NCBI RefSeq assembly: GCF_028858725.1
Contig: NC_084767.1
Location: 34,885,519 to 34,949,518, forward strand
Source of the DNA: Colius striatus
Taxonomy: Eukaryota; Chordata; Aves; Coliiformes; Coliidae
Length of the DNA: 64,000 bases
Reading direction: 5' to 3'
Part shown: positions 63,501 through 64,000 of the stretch, piece after piece
Layout of the letters: every line of letters starts with the position of its first letter
How positions within the stretch are numbered: the stretch's first letter is position 1
Notes under the pieces: generated by a model
Told to the model about the DNA's origin: nothing
Database searches by the model: none
The model's input: the letters and a program-made list of their open reading frames with translations, nothing else
Program-made: the position numbers and the translations under genes

Positions 63501-63789
63501 CCCGCCCCCCCCCCGCAACACTCTACTTGAGCTTTTTCTACACTAATATCTGATAGGAGGTAGGTGGGGGTTTTGCCTTCCCCCCCATAAGGGCAAAAAG
63601 TTTATTGAAGAAGACACTTTTTTCTATTCCCTGTTCCCTTGGAAGGATTTATATAAAAAAGGTTCAAAAGTTTCCGGAATATAGGGTTCCTACTGACCCT
63701 AAAATTGACAAGAAAATCATAAGACTGGAACAGGAGAAAGCATTCAACATGCTGAAGAAGAACTTGATAAATGCTGGTGGTGTTCTCAG
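48443..63789 (+). CDS. CARF: CARF, calcium-responsive transcription factor, 5' eight coding exons
   Basis: CARF (formerly ALS2CR8) is a nuclear activator that binds calcium-response element CaRE1 of the BDNF promoter. Coding exons here: 48488-48565, 50351-50566 (or 50593), 52394-52514, 54607-54736, 56245-56329, 60006-60195, 62611-62731, 63646-63789. All phases are consistent (0,0,+1,+2,0,+1,+2,+2). The first four exons encode a Gln/Ser/Pro-rich N-terminus. Exons five to eight encode the strongly conserved domain ([62 protein letters not shown]). The last visible exon ends at donor GTAAAA and the C-terminal half lies outside the window. No stop or frameshift was found in the exons. Confidence 0.94.
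48566..49706 (+). other. CARF: CARF intron, unique part
   Basis: No exon recognised. Followed in the same intron by a CR1. Confidence 0.6.
49707..50335 (+). repeat. CR1 fragment, 3'-truncated, abutting a CARF exon
   Basis: Plus-strand CR1 with polymerase C-terminal frames (49836-50213, [20 protein letters not shown]). The sequence follows the CR1 tail through ggaggtcttcaag and then stops, lacking the last hundred or so bases including the terminal repeats. This is unusual, because CR1 copies normally lose the 5' end, not the 3' end. Confidence 0.88.
50351..50566 (+). CDS. CARF: CARF second coding exon (GC-rich)
   Basis: Reads [20 protein letters not shown], then LPI and a Ser/Pro/Gln-rich stretch ending [11 protein letters not shown]. 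It aligns to the mammalian exon containing HLIC-MDS, GQ.DS, LPI and ELQSLG. Acceptor gtgaaag before 50351 keeps phase 0 with the previous exon. Two phase-0 donors are possible: GTGATGAGT after 50566, or GTGATG after 50593, which adds nine codons. A better-looking acceptor (ctctcttgcag, ending 50408) would put a stop five codons in. More GC-rich than all around it. Confidence 0.8.
50594..50746 (+). other. CARF: CARF intron start
   Basis: Unique AT-rich sequence before the next CR1. Confidence 0.5.
50747..51230 (-). repeat. CR1 LINE, minus strand
   Basis: Minus-strand CR1 3' part. Terminal end near tgaatcccagaatctcaagg; frame 50821-51090 reads [20 protein letters not shown]. Truncated at about 51230. 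Confidence 0.88.
51353..51630 (+). repeat. CR1 LINE 3' part, different subfamily
   Basis: Plus strand: ggattcaaattgcaccaggg, attaggaagaactttttcac, ggttggactcaatgatctta. The sequence differs clearly from the other CR1 copies, so an older or distinct subfamily. Confidence 0.85.
52394..52514 (+). CDS. CARF: CARF third coding exon
   Basis: [20 protein letters not shown] and IPQGQLLDV, strongly conserved. Acceptor ttgcag, donor G|GTGAGT; 40 codons plus one base. Confidence 0.95.
52515..54606 (+). other. CARF: CARF intron, nothing recognised
   Basis: AT-rich, no repeat family or exon seen. Confidence 0.6.
54607..54736 (+). CDS. CARF: CARF fourth coding exon
   Basis: [20 protein letters not shown], then [15 protein letters not shown]. 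Acceptor ttttcacaaag, donor AG|GTAGGT. Confidence 0.92.
54737..56244 (+). other. CARF: CARF intron, nothing recognised
   Basis: AT-rich; a small TA-rich patch near 56137-56148. No exon seen. Confidence 0.6.
56245..56329 (+). CDS. CARF: CARF fifth coding exon (85 nt)
   Basis: [20 protein letters not shown] and ACRLRNCE. Acceptor tttttttag, donor GAG|GTGGGA. The Cys residues begin the conserved domain. Confidence 0.92.
56330..60005 (+). other. CARF: CARF intron with one CR1 fragment
   Basis: 3.7 kb. Contains the CR1 at 59217-59452. The open frames at 57194, 57702 and 58459 carry no recognisable similarity. Confidence 0.65.
59217..59452 (-). repeat. CR1 internal fragment, minus strand
   Basis: Polymerase piece ([31 protein letters not shown]) without CR1 3' end. 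It is homologous to 32700-32890 and 22085-22260. Confidence 0.88.
60006..60195 (+). CDS. CARF: CARF sixth coding exon
   Basis: [59 protein letters not shown]: almost identical to the mammalian protein. Core of the conserved domain. Donor G|GTAACT. Confidence 0.97.
60975..61026 (-). repeat. CR1 3' tail, minus strand
   Basis: aatcatagaatgatagggat, then ggaagggaccttcagaaatc: about 50 bp. Confidence 0.8.
61128..61180 (+). repeat. Tandem repeat, 21-bp unit
   Basis: Two identical 21-bp units (tgttgtagactaatagactc plus a; 61128-61148 and 61149-61169) and a partial third (tagactaatag). Confidence 0.9.
62611..62731 (+). CDS. CARF: CARF seventh coding exon
   Basis: [20 protein letters not shown], ending in LYKATCPA. 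Acceptor ctgttcctag, donor AG|GTAAGA. Cys residues are conserved. Confidence 0.97.
62732..63645 (+). other. CARF: CARF intron, nothing recognised
   Basis: Contains C-rich runs near 63503-63513 and 63580-63586. No exon seen. Confidence 0.65.
63646..63789 (+). CDS. CARF: CARF eighth coding exon
   Basis: [40 protein letters not shown]. Acceptor ccttggaag, donor AG|GTAAAA. The coding sequence continues beyond the window. Confidence 0.97.
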
Positions 63790-64000
63790 GTAAAACTTTC
63801 ACTTTTTCTTTTATCTTGACAAATGAAACAAAAAAGAGAAATCATTTGCTTGGATTGCTTTATTTTTTACCTAGTCATTTTATTAGGGCATTTGCTTAAT
63901 ATCGATAGTAAAAAAATCCCATGATGGCAGTGAGACTTCTGTGACTCTGGAGTATTAAATTAGTAAATGGTTTAAGCACTAAGCTGTGGAACTTCAGCAG
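63790..64000 (+). other. CARF: CARF intron (partial)
   Basis: AT-rich intron start; nothing else seen. Confidence 0.6.

Overview
The window looks like a bird (sauropsid) nuclear chromosome. It is AT-rich intron and intergenic DNA with short exons, many CR1 LINE fragments, ERVL-type and gammaretrovirus-like LTR elements, one CpG island, and no bacterial or mammalian repeat features. The species cannot be read from the sequence. The gene order FAM117B(+) - [ICA1L relic](-) - WDR12(-) - CARF(+) matches human 2q33.2.

Layout: 597-3234 holds the last two coding exons of FAM117B, followed by a probable long 3' UTR to about 8.7-8.9 kb. From 9 to 34 kb there is no intact gene; repeats dominate. They include an ERVL-type LTR with a second LTR inside it (11970-13503), a 6.8-kb gammaretrovirus-like provirus (14298-21085) sitting inside a CR1 that also carries another CR1, and further CR1 copies at 22.7, 23.7-24.3 and 31.7-33.6 kb. 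In human, ICA1L occupies this interval. Here I find only a broken remnant of its first coding exon (27349-27459, minus strand), with a stop, a net deletion and a lost splice donor.

All 13 coding exons of WDR12 lie on the minus strand between 43472 and 34978. They add up to an uninterrupted 423-codon reading frame, the length of the human protein. A GC-rich island (about 42.9-44.3 kb) with NRF-1, YY1 and CCAAT motifs separates WDR12 from CARF, which runs the other way. Eight CARF coding exons (48488-63789) are recognisable with consistent splice phases; the gene continues beyond the window. One GC-rich CARF exon (50351-50566 or 50593) is preceded almost directly by a CR1 whose 3' end is missing, so its splice acceptor probably depends on CR1 sequence.

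Function: WDR12 acts in the PeBoW complex in 60S ribosome biogenesis, CARF is a calcium-responsive transcription factor, and FAM117B is poorly characterised. They are neighbours by conserved synteny, not members of one pathway. The most notable observations are the ICA1L relic, the provirus with nearly identical LTRs around a badly decayed interior, and the CR1-CARF splice junction. I found no convincing new multi-gene system.
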